A stretch of 24,681 nt of DNA from positions 1-24,681 of the IMG/VR virus record IMGVR_UViG_3300031688_000127. One strand, written 5' to 3'. This document shows positions 18,901-24,681 of the stretch, piece after piece (the stretch's first letter is position 1; the number at the start of each line of letters is the position of its first letter). The translations under genes were made by a program, and so were the position numbers. This DNA comes from a virus. The notes under the pieces were generated by a model. It did not search any database. It saw nothing but the letters and a program-made list of their open reading frames with translations, and was not told where the DNA came from.

Positions 18901-21900
18901 ACAATAGCAATTGATGCCACAGATACAATAGTATCTGACTTGAACACACAAGTATTCCAAGGCTCAACAGTAGCCGCGGCGAAGGCTGACAGACAGGTTA
19001 AAATAACAAGTTCAGAAAAGAGCATTGTTTGTTCTAATATTGCTGGAAATCCTCTTACTGATATGGGAATAACAGCAGGAACATATAGCAACGCAACATC
19101 AACAAGTCCTTCAGCCTTAGAATTCGCAAGTCAAATCACGGCAGCATCAGAAAACGTAGTTGGATTGTCGAGTGATGGAAGAATGATATTTACTAACGAT
19201 AGTGTACAGATGACATTCTCCGGTACTGTCCAAGCAGTTCTAACTAAAATTGGTCTTGTGTTGACATACTCTAACATAACATCAAATGCAAACTTTAAAG
19301 CAATGTTATGGAAATCAGTGAGATACACTCCTGGCTTTAATGGTAGTACTCGTTTAGAATTTGAAACTGCACTTGGACTGAATAGTGCAAGTAAATTATG
19401 GATAGATAACTATAATACTGCCGGTTGGGCAGTGCTAAGTTATAGTCCAGTGAGTGGCACATCAGTTCATGCAAAGAAGGCAATAGTTATTGATAGTGAC
19501 TTAACTAGAAGATTAATAGTACAAGACGGTGAGAATTTTATATCTCATCAACTATATGACCCACTTAATTTAAAACTACCTGGCGCTATCATGTCTAAGA
19601 TAGATTATGTTATGTGGTCAGACCCAGCAAAATATGACACGATTACAAGTAATGATATTTGGTTAAATGAAAGAATAGGCGAAATATGGTGGGACACAGA
19701 CTTGGCACGTTTCTATCGTTACAATGATTATGGTGACGCTAATGGAAACCTAGATATAAATTTTGTGAGAAGATATTGGGGTAAAACAGTAGATAGTTCT
19801 AAGATGGTAGTAAAAGAATGGACAATGTCACGTAAATTGCCTGTTGGAACAGATGCATACAACTCAAAGACATACTATGACACTGATGCTGGCAAAGAAG
19901 TAACAGAATACTTCTACTGGTTATCAACAGGTGAAGATGCTACAGAACTTTCAGTATTACTTACTTCATCCGGTCCTAAAAACAAATTCTTACCAGTTGG
20001 TAAAAAGAGTGTTGTTATAAGCAACAATGCTAGGTCATATGATAGTAGTACTATAACTGCATCATTAGAATATCAGATAACATCAGGAATTGTAAAAGAA
20101 AATTCAGATTGGCAAATGCTTGTAGAAGATACACAGACGCCGGTCGAGAAAACAGTATTAGATGATATGACTAACTCTATCTCTGATATTACTATAGACA
20201 AATCATATGCTACAAAATTGATAGCATCAGAATTAACTAATGTCAACTTTGCAATCGTAACACCAGTTGATAGTCATGGCACTCAGTTTATGTCTGGCTT
20301 AACTGTAGACGACCTTGTAGTTACTTTAGGTAACAAGACAGTAAAATCAAGTAATCTAACTATTGACGGCAACACTTTGAAAGTAGCACGACAATCACTC
20401 ACAATAGTTGTAGGCGATGTACTACGAGTTTACAAAATAGAAAAGACAACTGATAATTGGTTTACAATTACACACAAAGCAAAAGAAAACTTTGCATCGA
20501 TTATTAATACAGCAATGAGTACAGAATTACTACAGACCAAGTATTCAAACTATTTACAGTATATAGACACAGATGACTTCATCTTTAGTCTTGGTGATTG
20601 GTACATAAATGATAATTACAAAACTATTAAAACTTTCTCTTATCTATCTACTACTAGAGAGTTCGATATGATTGAACAATATGAAAGTGGCATAAAATCA
20701 TTTAAATTAAAATTACCTACACATGACGAATATTACTTTGAACTTGATAATAAACTTCAATTAGTTAACAGAAGTAAAAGTGCATTGAACATATCACTTT
20801 CTTCTCTAATATATCCAGAAACAAAAGCAGGTGGATATTTTGAAGTTGGCAAAAAATATGAGATATTGACTGTCGGTACAACCGATTTCACTGCAATAGG
20901 CTCAGATAGAAATACAGTTGGTAATACTTTCACAGCGACTGGTGTTGGAACTGGAAATGGTACAGCAGTTGAAGAATATTATAAGAACGCAGTGGGAATT
21001 CAAATACACGAATTAATGAATCTAATTAGAAATCATTCTACTACCGGATTTGTTAATAATATATTCTATGGTATGATTAAATATCTTTACACAGAAAAGA
21101 CATATCCTTCATGGTTGTTTAAGACAAGTTATTTTGACTTAAACTTGCATAGCAGACAATTAAAACAACATGCAGTGTATCAGAGAGATGGTGAGACTGA
21201 CGTGTTAGAATATATCAGAGAAACAAAGCCATATCATGCAAAGGTACGAGAAGTAAAACGAGTAAACAATACATCAGATATAGCAAAAACATTAACAACA
21301 ATTGATGAGAATTTGAAAATTACTTTAGACTTTGGTAAATCCAGCAGATATAAGAAAGCAGGAGAAGTTTATGATGGTGGTACAACAGGAAGCACTCCAT
21401 CAAATACTACAGACGATGATGTGGGCAGTCATGGCGATTTAGAGCAAGGCGAATTTTTAAGAAACCGAACTACTTCAACTTCAGTTGCCGGTGGTATCGA
21501 TACTGGTGAAGTAAGTGCGAGAGCATTAGAGTCTTCTGTTGTTATAGTACAAAATTTCAAAGATGGAGCCGGTGACGCAGATATTCATGCATCAGGCGGA
21601 AGTTACGTTGGTACGAAATGGGTTCCTAATTTAACTGGGTTTACTCTTGACAAGACAGAGTTTTTTCTGTATGATGTTTATGGTAGAGGTTATAATGTTC
21701 CTATTAAAGATTGGGGATTATTGGCAGACAACTGGACAATAACTGCTGGTTCTTTTGTGGTAAGTAGAGAATACACAATCACTAAGGCAGGAACAACAGA
21801 TTTCACACTAATTGGCGCGGCTGATAGCAATATCGGTACAAAATTCACAGCAAGTGGTGTTGGTACAGGAACTGGTACAGCAAGAGGTCCATTTATATTG

Positions 21901-22149
21901 ACTTCGTTGCAAGGCACAGCATCAGCACAAGAATTAGCGGCTTCGAAAAAGAATACGAAATTAATTGCTGTACAAAGTATTAGCAATCCAGAAAACGTAG
22001 AATTTATGATGTATGATAAAAACACAAGCGGAACGTTGAACATCATGGAAAGAGCATTATATACCACAGTGGGACATAATTTCTCACAAAATGATAGAAT
22101 ATTTGTGCTAGATACTCCATTAGCATTAGTGTTACAAGACCAGAAATAA
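12997..22149 (+). CDS. Giant baseplate wedge protein in the gp7 position, modular with repeats
   Basis: 3050 residues (T4 gp7 has 1032). The place directly after gp6, the start MAKKIYDFLPGHLKNRELET, and a conserved-looking late motif (VLEYIRETKPYHAKVREVKR, about 2735-2755) point to the wedge protein that follows gp6 in marine T4-like phages. I infer gp7 by position and do not see clear gp7 homology. Modules seen: a region near 999-1035 with LNTTDSKYYKRKIDG; a carbohydrate-binding-like segment at about 1087-1130 (NWTSGEYYRMDSYTLHQNVP, then YICLASHTATSDF and WKPV); 36-residue repeats from about 1635; five 54-62-residue repeats at 1802-2096; and two GTTDFT repeats at about 2615-2660 and 2920-2965. 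The flanking parts are Trp/Tyr-rich. It may combine wedge assembly with exposed, adsorption-related domains. It is translated right after gp6. Confidence 0.75.
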   Translation: MAKKIYDFLPGHLKNRELETIFESTLDRAFSVGEMEKTKAFVGRKEKGIFKSTDIYLSFPPQSYARDNYGLEPTFTNRDATDNVFYEDLLNAIYNKGSLTNDHRRLFNSSNTLSTVALPIDLDKFVNFSMYYWVPSTFRNDIFAGSNNKHYVTLNYNKDKPYGTTNWWSKNNSWYHYDDIKQYITDANFKLLVQASRPIIEFDQHLQLSTTSQAKSLSDTAWALPTFETYDVTTTNFITDAKLFHYVVGDNYVTDAELGFKPKLKAGDYYSEFVFNIDLLETSTYKWKEDASTNSYKELMIFSTFDYRNLRQELGTSATLSEITLLQSPKNTNSIDLYVDGKKQLGNYAFDSSTKKITLTKAITGNVYVDYCTLTPVVYEGDKVFQRINPALEYNVDNTSYVNTELVYSTLHEHLVRIIETTDTLTGDANASNNYRSIGDSTDKLRHANKGSTLVLNNIDIKEAYFALTRDDYNPLKATEFLSNSYNGYKNKLLTTVINTLSNSASDTKTDLQVLEDAISTISLGKHTSVSIFRDSSMINFGESNSHYQQLPVTVIDSATEQVMPTFRDSILHDKNIVITLNNVIQRLNVDYTLSSGATEIKFTTARASSDVITVRHYINIKESYIPPSATSLGIAPAHIPEIITDAGYSPSVKFIKGHDGTLTPVYPLVDGSANRIDNILLIFETLVFNNLADNTSSKIDSMNYGIYGSSTNDYTPSEKKYIMYPFFKKWMMRNNIDDLANDIYDVTDYKTWNYRAKDDTTSGYWRGQLIQAYGTDRPLQEPWKAIKLSQKPAAFDATYGASYTTIAFWNTLINANKLTCPVPVDGSGNLHKPNELFFSSSISSDDIALMDQAWEFGDNSPVELAWTRSSEFIFAEFLLMLLTNPFEIIHKYATELKSIIAYSNQNDSIDNAVVLADKANYSFKLGSKLGGFVNNFKLHTENNSLANSRFTELPEDNFDLFVHAGVPNRSEFFSAIVVEKVSTALEHPVYALSDVATYFKGLVVLNTTDSKYYKRKIDGVSAKETAAVITFDYASWTLISQPKIDKFGFRIHGYDQLNPTFYAMAWDKASGDKAFSTAGDKLTLKNWTSGEYYRMDSYTLHQNVPYICLASHTATSDFDDNISDWKPVTEWPRTNKVQAMGYNELVDDTVKNYNYGDILETIDDVAHLIMGYEHYLKLVGWEFTDSGEFGEVLDWENLLHKFLEWQSENNSVGDFITLTPLLTGGSFNTDYGVASVSTETFKNYYTVVDASGRLISRDNVHFHTDGSKLTFASDVPIYGMKMDIRDIEHAFVIDRTDSYGDIIYDPQNNNRNLRVQVDCNRTIGWDGTMAVDGYIVSDNQLLPNFDTMVRETKHYRDTLVDQSLSIINKLKSNQYGYTTRTYLTNHGVERESQLEFYRGFLSHKGTVSSVNRIVNNNSDFKDITHSDIWAIKLSEYGHQSAKFTMTKDVTVSDMIQNPFLIEYQDTSKELLPITKENNIAIKTTGYVNESDVSYVTSTYSSLTALTETSLYEGDTAWIQSDEDRAWDVVRLSEVSEISYIGETSDNQLYIGTASPIDSTSLAKPIYLKISAKEITPTISGYYLLSSNGTKSVSGTVVHEYLVFEEDFEPLTVEIDSTTTNSVFVPTSSNSGVEAIGSVSNPVFDSGDIIAIDGVSYTYTPSGTTSTGITILGTVANPIIAEGEQASFVVYNDSGIVENTTNTTVTFSGTVATTPGAFSSNYGDQVTIDGTTLTVGYSASETISKTTTATRSSTLTTGNTVIIDSTTKTIADLTLTGTVSSPVMPSTKPLTINGDTITLSSGADLAAIVTAINTGTSSVVASTSGSNLVITTSVPQLTMTGGSLIDLGLSTTNSYTDSKLDNLATALTTITNITASVDTNNRMTIVSSGSTMTISGTALVELGITAGTYETNSNPTIDSVSSQINALSISGVTASVVTGTLKISSLNHNLDIIEVTSGAMGRIGYATTTIAIDATDTIVSDLNTQVFQGSTVAAAKADRQVKITSSEKSIVCSNIAGNPLTDMGITAGTYSNATSTSPSALEFASQITAASENVVGLSSDGRMIFTNDSVQMTFSGTVQAVLTKIGLVLTYSNITSNANFKAMLWKSVRYTPGFNGSTRLEFETALGLNSASKLWIDNYNTAGWAVLSYSPVSGTSVHAKKAIVIDSDLTRRLIVQDGENFISHQLYDPLNLKLPGAIMSKIDYVMWSDPAKYDTITSNDIWLNERIGEIWWDTDLARFYRYNDYGDANGNLDINFVRRYWGKTVDSSKMVVKEWTMSRKLPVGTDAYNSKTYYDTDAGKEVTEYFYWLSTGEDATELSVLLTSSGPKNKFLPVGKKSVVISNNARSYDSSTITASLEYQITSGIVKENSDWQMLVEDTQTPVEKTVLDDMTNSISDITIDKSYATKLIASELTNVNFAIVTPVDSHGTQFMSGLTVDDLVVTLGNKTVKSSNLTIDGNTLKVARQSLTIVVGDVLRVYKIEKTTDNWFTITHKAKENFASIINTAMSTELLQTKYSNYLQYIDTDDFIFSLGDWYINDNYKTIKTFSYLSTTREFDMIEQYESGIKSFKLKLPTHDEYYFELDNKLQLVNRSKSALNISLSSLIYPETKAGGYFEVGKKYEILTVGTTDFTAIGSDRNTVGNTFTATGVGTGNGTAVEEYYKNAVGIQIHELMNLIRNHSTTGFVNNIFYGMIKYLYTEKTYPSWLFKTSYFDLNLHSRQLKQHAVYQRDGETDVLEYIRETKPYHAKVREVKRVNNTSDIAKTLTTIDENLKITLDFGKSSRYKKAGEVYDGGTTGSTPSNTTDDDVGSHGDLEQGEFLRNRTTSTSVAGGIDTGEVSARALESSVVIVQNFKDGAGDADIHASGGSYVGTKWVPNLTGFTLDKTEFFLYDVYGRGYNVPIKDWGLLADNWTITAGSFVVSREYTITKAGTTDFTLIGAADSNIGTKFTASGVGTGTGTARGPFILTSLQGTASAQELAASKKNTKLIAVQSISNPENVEFMMYDKNTSGTLNIMERALYTTVGHNFSQNDRIFVLDTPLALVLQDQK
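17899..18336 (+). repeat. 36-residue tandem repeats in the giant wedge protein
   Basis: The pattern G-(S/T)-V-x-(N/T)-P recurs with its glycine at residues 1637, 1673 and 1709, exactly 36 codons (108 bases) apart: IGSVSNPVF, LGTVANPII and SGTVATTPG. A later copy, TGTVSSPVM (G1777), is 68 codons on. Between them lie IDGVSYTY, IDGTTLTV, IDSTTKTI and INGDTITL strands. This looks like short beta-sandwich or beta-prism repeats. The DNA copies are diverged, so the array is old or under diversifying selection. Confidence 0.6.
18400..19284 (+). repeat. Five tandem 54-62-residue repeats resembling flagellin/hook IN-type motifs
   Basis: Residues about 1802-2096. Each unit begins with a helix of the form 'x-x-I-x-x-x-I', continues with 'v-x-A-S-x-x-x-x-x-m-x-I-x-S-S', then 't-M-x-i-s-G', and ends with '(L/M)G(I/L)-T-x-x-x-Y'. 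Examples of the end are LGLSTTNSY, LGITAGTY, RIGYATTT, MGITAGTY and IGLVLTY. End tyrosines fall at residues 1855, 1909, 2030 and 2091. The 15-mer ACAGCAGGAACATAT is shared exactly at 18709-18723 and 19072-19086, 121 codons apart. The helix plus 'INxxxxxVxAsxxxgxLxI' layout recalls hook-associated and flagellin IN repeats. Homology is not proven. Confidence 0.6.
20833..20970 (+). repeat. GTTDFT-type repeat, copy 1
   Basis: Encodes FEVGKKYEILTVGTTDFTAI followed by GNTFTATGVGTGNGTA, about 45 residues from residue 2615. The same pattern recurs at 21754-21885, and similar GTTDF...GTGTGTA units are familiar from other marine phage tail proteins. Confidence 0.7.
21754..21885 (+). repeat. GTTDFT-type repeat, copy 2
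   Basis: Encodes FVVSREYTITKAGTTDFTLI followed by GTKFTASGVGTGTGTA. Its GTTDF glycine is residue 2932, against 2627 in copy 1, so the copies are 305 codons apart. The DNA is similar but not identical, for example TTCACAGC...GGTGTTGG...ACTGG in both. Confidence 0.7.
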
Positions 22150-22180
22150 TTAAGGTTAGATAGAAGTAAATGTAGAAACG

Positions 22181-22189
22181 CATAAATAC
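22181..22189 (+). promoter_or_regulatory. Late-promoter-like motif CATAAATAC (upstream of a pair)
   Basis: One-base variant of GATAAATAC, 54 bases before the ATG at 22235. It is one of two ATAAATA elements 17 bases apart. The spacing to the start codon is longer than at the other sites, so it may be secondary. Confidence 0.4.
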
Positions 22190-22197
22190 ATTAAGTA

Positions 22198-22206
22198 GAT
22201 AAATAT
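22198..22206 (+). promoter_or_regulatory. Late-promoter-like motif GATAAATAT
   Basis: GATAAATAT lies 37 bases before the ATG at 22235, matching the 36- and 41-base spacing of the two GATAAATAC sites. It probably starts the third late unit, which encodes the peripheral and fibre-like proteins. The leader 22150-22234 holds nothing else clear. Confidence 0.6.
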
Positions 22207-22234
22207 AAGATATAATCTAAGAGACGGATATAAC

Positions 22235-22894
22235 ATGTTTAAAGACGTAATAAAATCGCAAGTAGTAGGCACACTCAAAATCTTTGATAAAGAGAGTGGC
22301 GAAGTACTTGTGCAAAAGAAGAATGCAATTCATCCAGGAAACATGGCGTATGTCATGGCGTCTGCTATGGCAGGTAAAGCAACGAGTGTTAACGCCTCGG
22401 GCAGTGCCCCACATATTAATTGGATGCAATTTGGAACAGGCGGAAGTACCTCAACTTCTACTCTGTCGTATCGTTCTCCTAGAGTCTACTCAACATATGA
22501 CCAACTAGCCATAACGGCTAGTAACAGTTCATTGTATGTTCCAACGTATGAACAGGAAACAACAAATACTGTCTATTTTCCAGGAGAGGATATGGGGGCT
22601 GGAGTAATAGTACCAAATAACACGGCAAAAGTAAAATTTAGTGTTGACGTAAGTCACACAAAATATGCAACGGCTGTGGGAGTGACGATTCCAACAAGTG
22701 ATAGTTCTGCAACATCAACACAAGCAGATGCTTTCACATTTGATGAAATCGGACTTCTGTCGGGAGTAACTAACAGTAGTGCCCTGGACAAAACAAAAAC
22801 ATTAATGCTAACCCACGTAACATTCCATCCCGTGTTACTGGCGGCAAATAGAACAATTGTAATTGACTACACAGTTACAATTCAAATTAGTTAA
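22235..22894 (+). CDS. Conserved T4-like phage virion structural protein, function unassigned
   Basis: 219 residues. The N-terminal half carries a motif set I associate with tail or baseplate proteins of marine T4-like phages: VGTLKIFDKESGEVLVQKKN, then AIHPGNMAYVMASAMAGK, then INWMQFGTGGS, with FDEIGLLSG (about 164-172) and a beta-strand-rich end (TFHPVLLAANRTIVIDYTVT). The 'N-a-I-H-x-x-N-m' and 'F-G-x-G-G' motifs are the most conserved-looking. Its place at the head of a late unit, before fibre-like proteins, suggests a peripheral baseplate or fibre-attachment part. It does not resemble T4 gp8, which follows gp7 in T4. There is no signal peptide or membrane segment. The ribosome site is weak (GAGACGGA). 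Confidence 0.6.
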   Translation: MFKDVIKSQVVGTLKIFDKESGEVLVQKKNAIHPGNMAYVMASAMAGKATSVNASGSAPHINWMQFGTGGSTSTSTLSYRSPRVYSTYDQLAITASNSSLYVPTYEQETTNTVYFPGEDMGAGVIVPNNTAKVKFSVDVSHTKYATAVGVTIPTSDSSATSTQADAFTFDEIGLLSGVTNSSALDKTKTLMLTHVTFHPVLLAANRTIVIDYTVTIQIS

Positions 22895-22911
22895 AATACA
22901 GGAGTATAACA

Positions 22912-23823
22912 ATGGCTTCAGGCTCACAAATAACAAACTCAGACCTAAACAGTCTACGAAGTGCAATTAATACTATCTTAAATGGCACGGGTGTACATGG
23001 AGGTTATAACCAATCTCATAGCATCTCGGGTAATCCATCGTCTGGTGATATAGTTGACGATGCATACCTTGACTCACTTTACAGTGCGGCAGCAAAGATA
23101 AGTAACTATTACAATATCTCAAACCCTTTTACGGCAGTTAATGCTGGTACGACAATCAGTTGGGCCCATCATGGCTTGGCTGCACCAGTGTACATAAACG
23201 ATATTAATACACGATTTAATAATCCTTGGTCTTACACAGACTGGGACACAAGTGTTCAAAATGAATCGTCACAAACAACATCAAACTGGAACGGTTCAAA
23301 AGTTCAAGTAGTTAAATTTGCATTTGGCTCAGAAGCCAATATGAATGCTTGGTTCGCCGCGGGTGGGGAACTTAGAGTTTCAGCATCACATAACGACACA
23401 AGTGGTAACCAACAAGGTACTTCTTGGGAACAACTAACTAGTGAATTAGGTACTTTTACTTACTCAGTAAGACCACAAGATTCAAGTTCAGTAGATGCAC
23501 GTACACGTTACAAGTACAGTGACTTAACTGGTTCTTATGTTGAACATAAGAAAGAAATTGCAGATGATTCAGACTATAGTGCAAACTATATGACTATAGA
23601 ATCATACAAAACTGGCGGTGACTTATATATTAGAACATCATTACATGATGCTCACGTTGCCCGTGGTGGAAGTGGTTCTGGTTATGGTGGAGCATGGTCT
23701 TGGACTGGTGCTGATACTGTTCCTGGTACATCTACAGTTACTATTGCGTCTAAGAAACTAACAAACGCAAGTGGTTCAGTTCTGTTAACTAACCCAACAG
23801 CATCTGTCACTGACGCTTTATAA
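22912..23823 (+). CDS. Tail fibre-like structural protein, paralogue 1
   Basis: 303 residues. The N-terminus, DLNSLRSAINTILNGTGVHG then GYNQS, matches a pattern found at the start of several marine phage tail proteins: 'N-x-l-x-x-x-I-n-x-i-l-G-x-G-x-x-x-G-Y-x-Q'. The middle has VQVVKFAFGSEANMNAWFAA then GGELRVSASH. The same two blocks appear in the next gene (SFNSFVGDINNIVGIGVDSA then GYGQ; ADTRRHFFNSGGEVRI), so the two are paralogues. The C-terminal part (PGTSTVTIASKKLTNASGSV) is beta-rich and serine/glycine-rich, as in exposed fibre or decoration proteins. A strong ribosome site (CAGGAG) precedes the ATG. The exact role, fibre or baseplate periphery, is uncertain. Confidence 0.6.
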   Translation: MASGSQITNSDLNSLRSAINTILNGTGVHGGYNQSHSISGNPSSGDIVDDAYLDSLYSAAAKISNYYNISNPFTAVNAGTTISWAHHGLAAPVYINDINTRFNNPWSYTDWDTSVQNESSQTTSNWNGSKVQVVKFAFGSEANMNAWFAAGGELRVSASHNDTSGNQQGTSWEQLTSELGTFTYSVRPQDSSSVDARTRYKYSDLTGSYVEHKKEIADDSDYSANYMTIESYKTGGDLYIRTSLHDAHVARGGSGSGYGGAWSWTGADTVPGTSTVTIASKKLTNASGSVLLTNPTASVTDAL

Positions 23824-23850
23824 TTTAAAAATTGTGGGAAGATGTGAATT

Positions 23851-24681
23851 ATGCCACAGAGTTATTACTTAACAAAGAACCACCAAAATAATGAGATACT
23901 GGTGGCAAGTTTTAACTCCTTTGTAGGAGATATTAATAATATCGTTGGCATCGGCGTTGATAGTGCGGGATATGGTCAAGGGCATCTAGTTGTTGCAACT
24001 GCAAGTGAGCAAGTTACAACTCCAGGATGGGATGCACTTTTGACTGCAATGAAGTTCGCAGGTAGACATCAAGGCACAACCTTATATTCGCCAACTAGTA
24101 CATCAGATGCCAGTTGGCCCACAGATGATATTCTATCAATCATTCCTACAATAACTACTGATATAGCAAATATTGTAGGAAACAAACTAAACAGTAATGT
24201 AGCATACATGACTGCAAACGCAAACAAAATATCATCAACTAACACATACGTAGACCCTGCAGGTAGTCCAGGCACTCCTTATTGGACAAGTGCTAATCAA
24301 ATATACTATGAAGCGAAAGTTCAGTTTGCAGATGCAGATACTCGTAGACACTTCTTTAATTCTGGTGGCGAGGTTCGTATCGATTCGGTTCTTACCAGTA
24401 TTGATGCATCACATTCTCAAAGTGCAGATTGGAAAACAATGCTAAGTGATATCAGTGTTGTCAAACTAAGACATTCTATAACAGAAGCATCCACTGGTGT
24501 AGGAACAGAAGGTGTAGGCTTTAGTAGTCTCACATCAACATATCAAGTTATATACACAAAAGGTGGAACAGGAGATTATTCTGGAAACCAATTAAACATT
24601 CACGCAAAACTTTCAGGAACTAATGATATTGAGATTAAGATAGCATTTGATGATAAACACGTATCAAATATAACAGCAGGC
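23851..24681 (+). CDS. Tail fibre-like structural protein, paralogue 2 (cut by window end)
   Basis: At least 277 residues, open to the right edge; the stop codon is outside the window. It starts MPQSYYLTKNHQNNEILVAS, with a GGGAAGA ribosome site 11 bases before the ATG. Residues about 24-47 (SFNSFVGDINNIVGIGVDSA then GYGQ), then GWDALLTAMKFAGRHQG, and about 148-177 (YYEAKVQFADADTRRHFFNS then GGEVRI) match blocks of the preceding protein, in the same order. The W-x-x-L-x-x-x-x-x-x-a-x-x-H-Q segment is also typical of marine phage structural proteins. It is probably exposed on the virion, possibly in host binding. The final length cannot be judged. Confidence 0.65.
   Translation, partial: MPQSYYLTKNHQNNEILVASFNSFVGDINNIVGIGVDSAGYGQGHLVVATASEQVTTPGWDALLTAMKFAGRHQGTTLYSPTSTSDASWPTDDILSIIPTITTDIANIVGNKLNSNVAYMTANANKISSTNTYVDPAGSPGTPYWTSANQIYYEAKVQFADADTRRHFFNSGGEVRIDSVLTSIDASHSQSADWKTMLSDISVVKLRHSITEASTGVGTEGVGFSSLTSTYQVIYTKGGTGDYSGNQLNIHAKLSGTNDIEIKIAFDDKHVSNITAG

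Noticed and set aside
22156-22220. TTAGAT...ATCTAA inverted repeat as a terminator before the third unit
   Set aside because: The arms are only six A/T-rich bases with a loop of over 50 bases and no T-run, which is within chance for this composition.
1-24681. tRNA genes, CRISPR arrays, insertion sequences, integration sites
   Set aside because: Gaps between genes are at most about 140 bases and hold only promoter-like elements. I saw no cloverleaf, regular spacer array or transposase.

Overview
This window looks like part of the late structural module of a T4-like (contractile-tail) marine myovirus. It is strongly AT-rich and almost fully coding. It carries baseplate genes recognisable as relatives of T4 gp48, gp53, gp5, gp25 and gp6, very large structural proteins of the kind seen in marine T4-like phages, and late-promoter-like GATAAATA motifs. 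The AT-rich codon use would suit a phage of an AT-rich marine host (SAR11-like, cyanobacterial or similar), but nothing here identifies the host. There are no tRNA or rRNA genes, CRISPR arrays, insertion sequences or integration genes, and no gene-free stretch exceeds about 140 bases.

Layout. Unit 1 (48-7644, + strand) starts after a GATAAATAC motif. It encodes a tube cap/initiator (gp48-like), a short wedge protein gp53, a 1545-residue baseplate hub-like protein, a gp5-like spike (OB fold plus beta-helix, no lysozyme domain), and a separate degenerate lysozyme-like protein. A ClpP protease gene then sits on the - strand (7641-8231), converging on unit 1 with a 3-base overlap. It has its own sigma70-type promoter, and a perfect 9-bp inverted repeat lies over the predicted start site. 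Unit 2 (8369-22149, + strand), again behind GATAAATAC, encodes gp25, an enlarged gp6 (1418 residues) and a giant 3050-residue protein in the gp7 position. Unit 3 begins after a pair of ATAAATA motifs (22181-22206). It holds a 219-residue conserved structural protein and two paralogous fibre-like proteins, the second cut by the window edge.

How it works together. The + strand genes build the baseplate: hub, spike and tube start (gp48, hub, gp5), wedges (gp53, gp25, gp6, gp7-like), and then peripheral or adsorption proteins. The clpP gene is the exception. It is a complete protease subunit with an intact catalytic triad, apparently expressed from a host-type promoter and therefore probably early, inside an otherwise late module. 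The most notable points are this regulated clpP island, the separation of the tail lysozyme from gp5 with apparent loss of catalytic residues, and three different repeat families inside the giant wedge protein.
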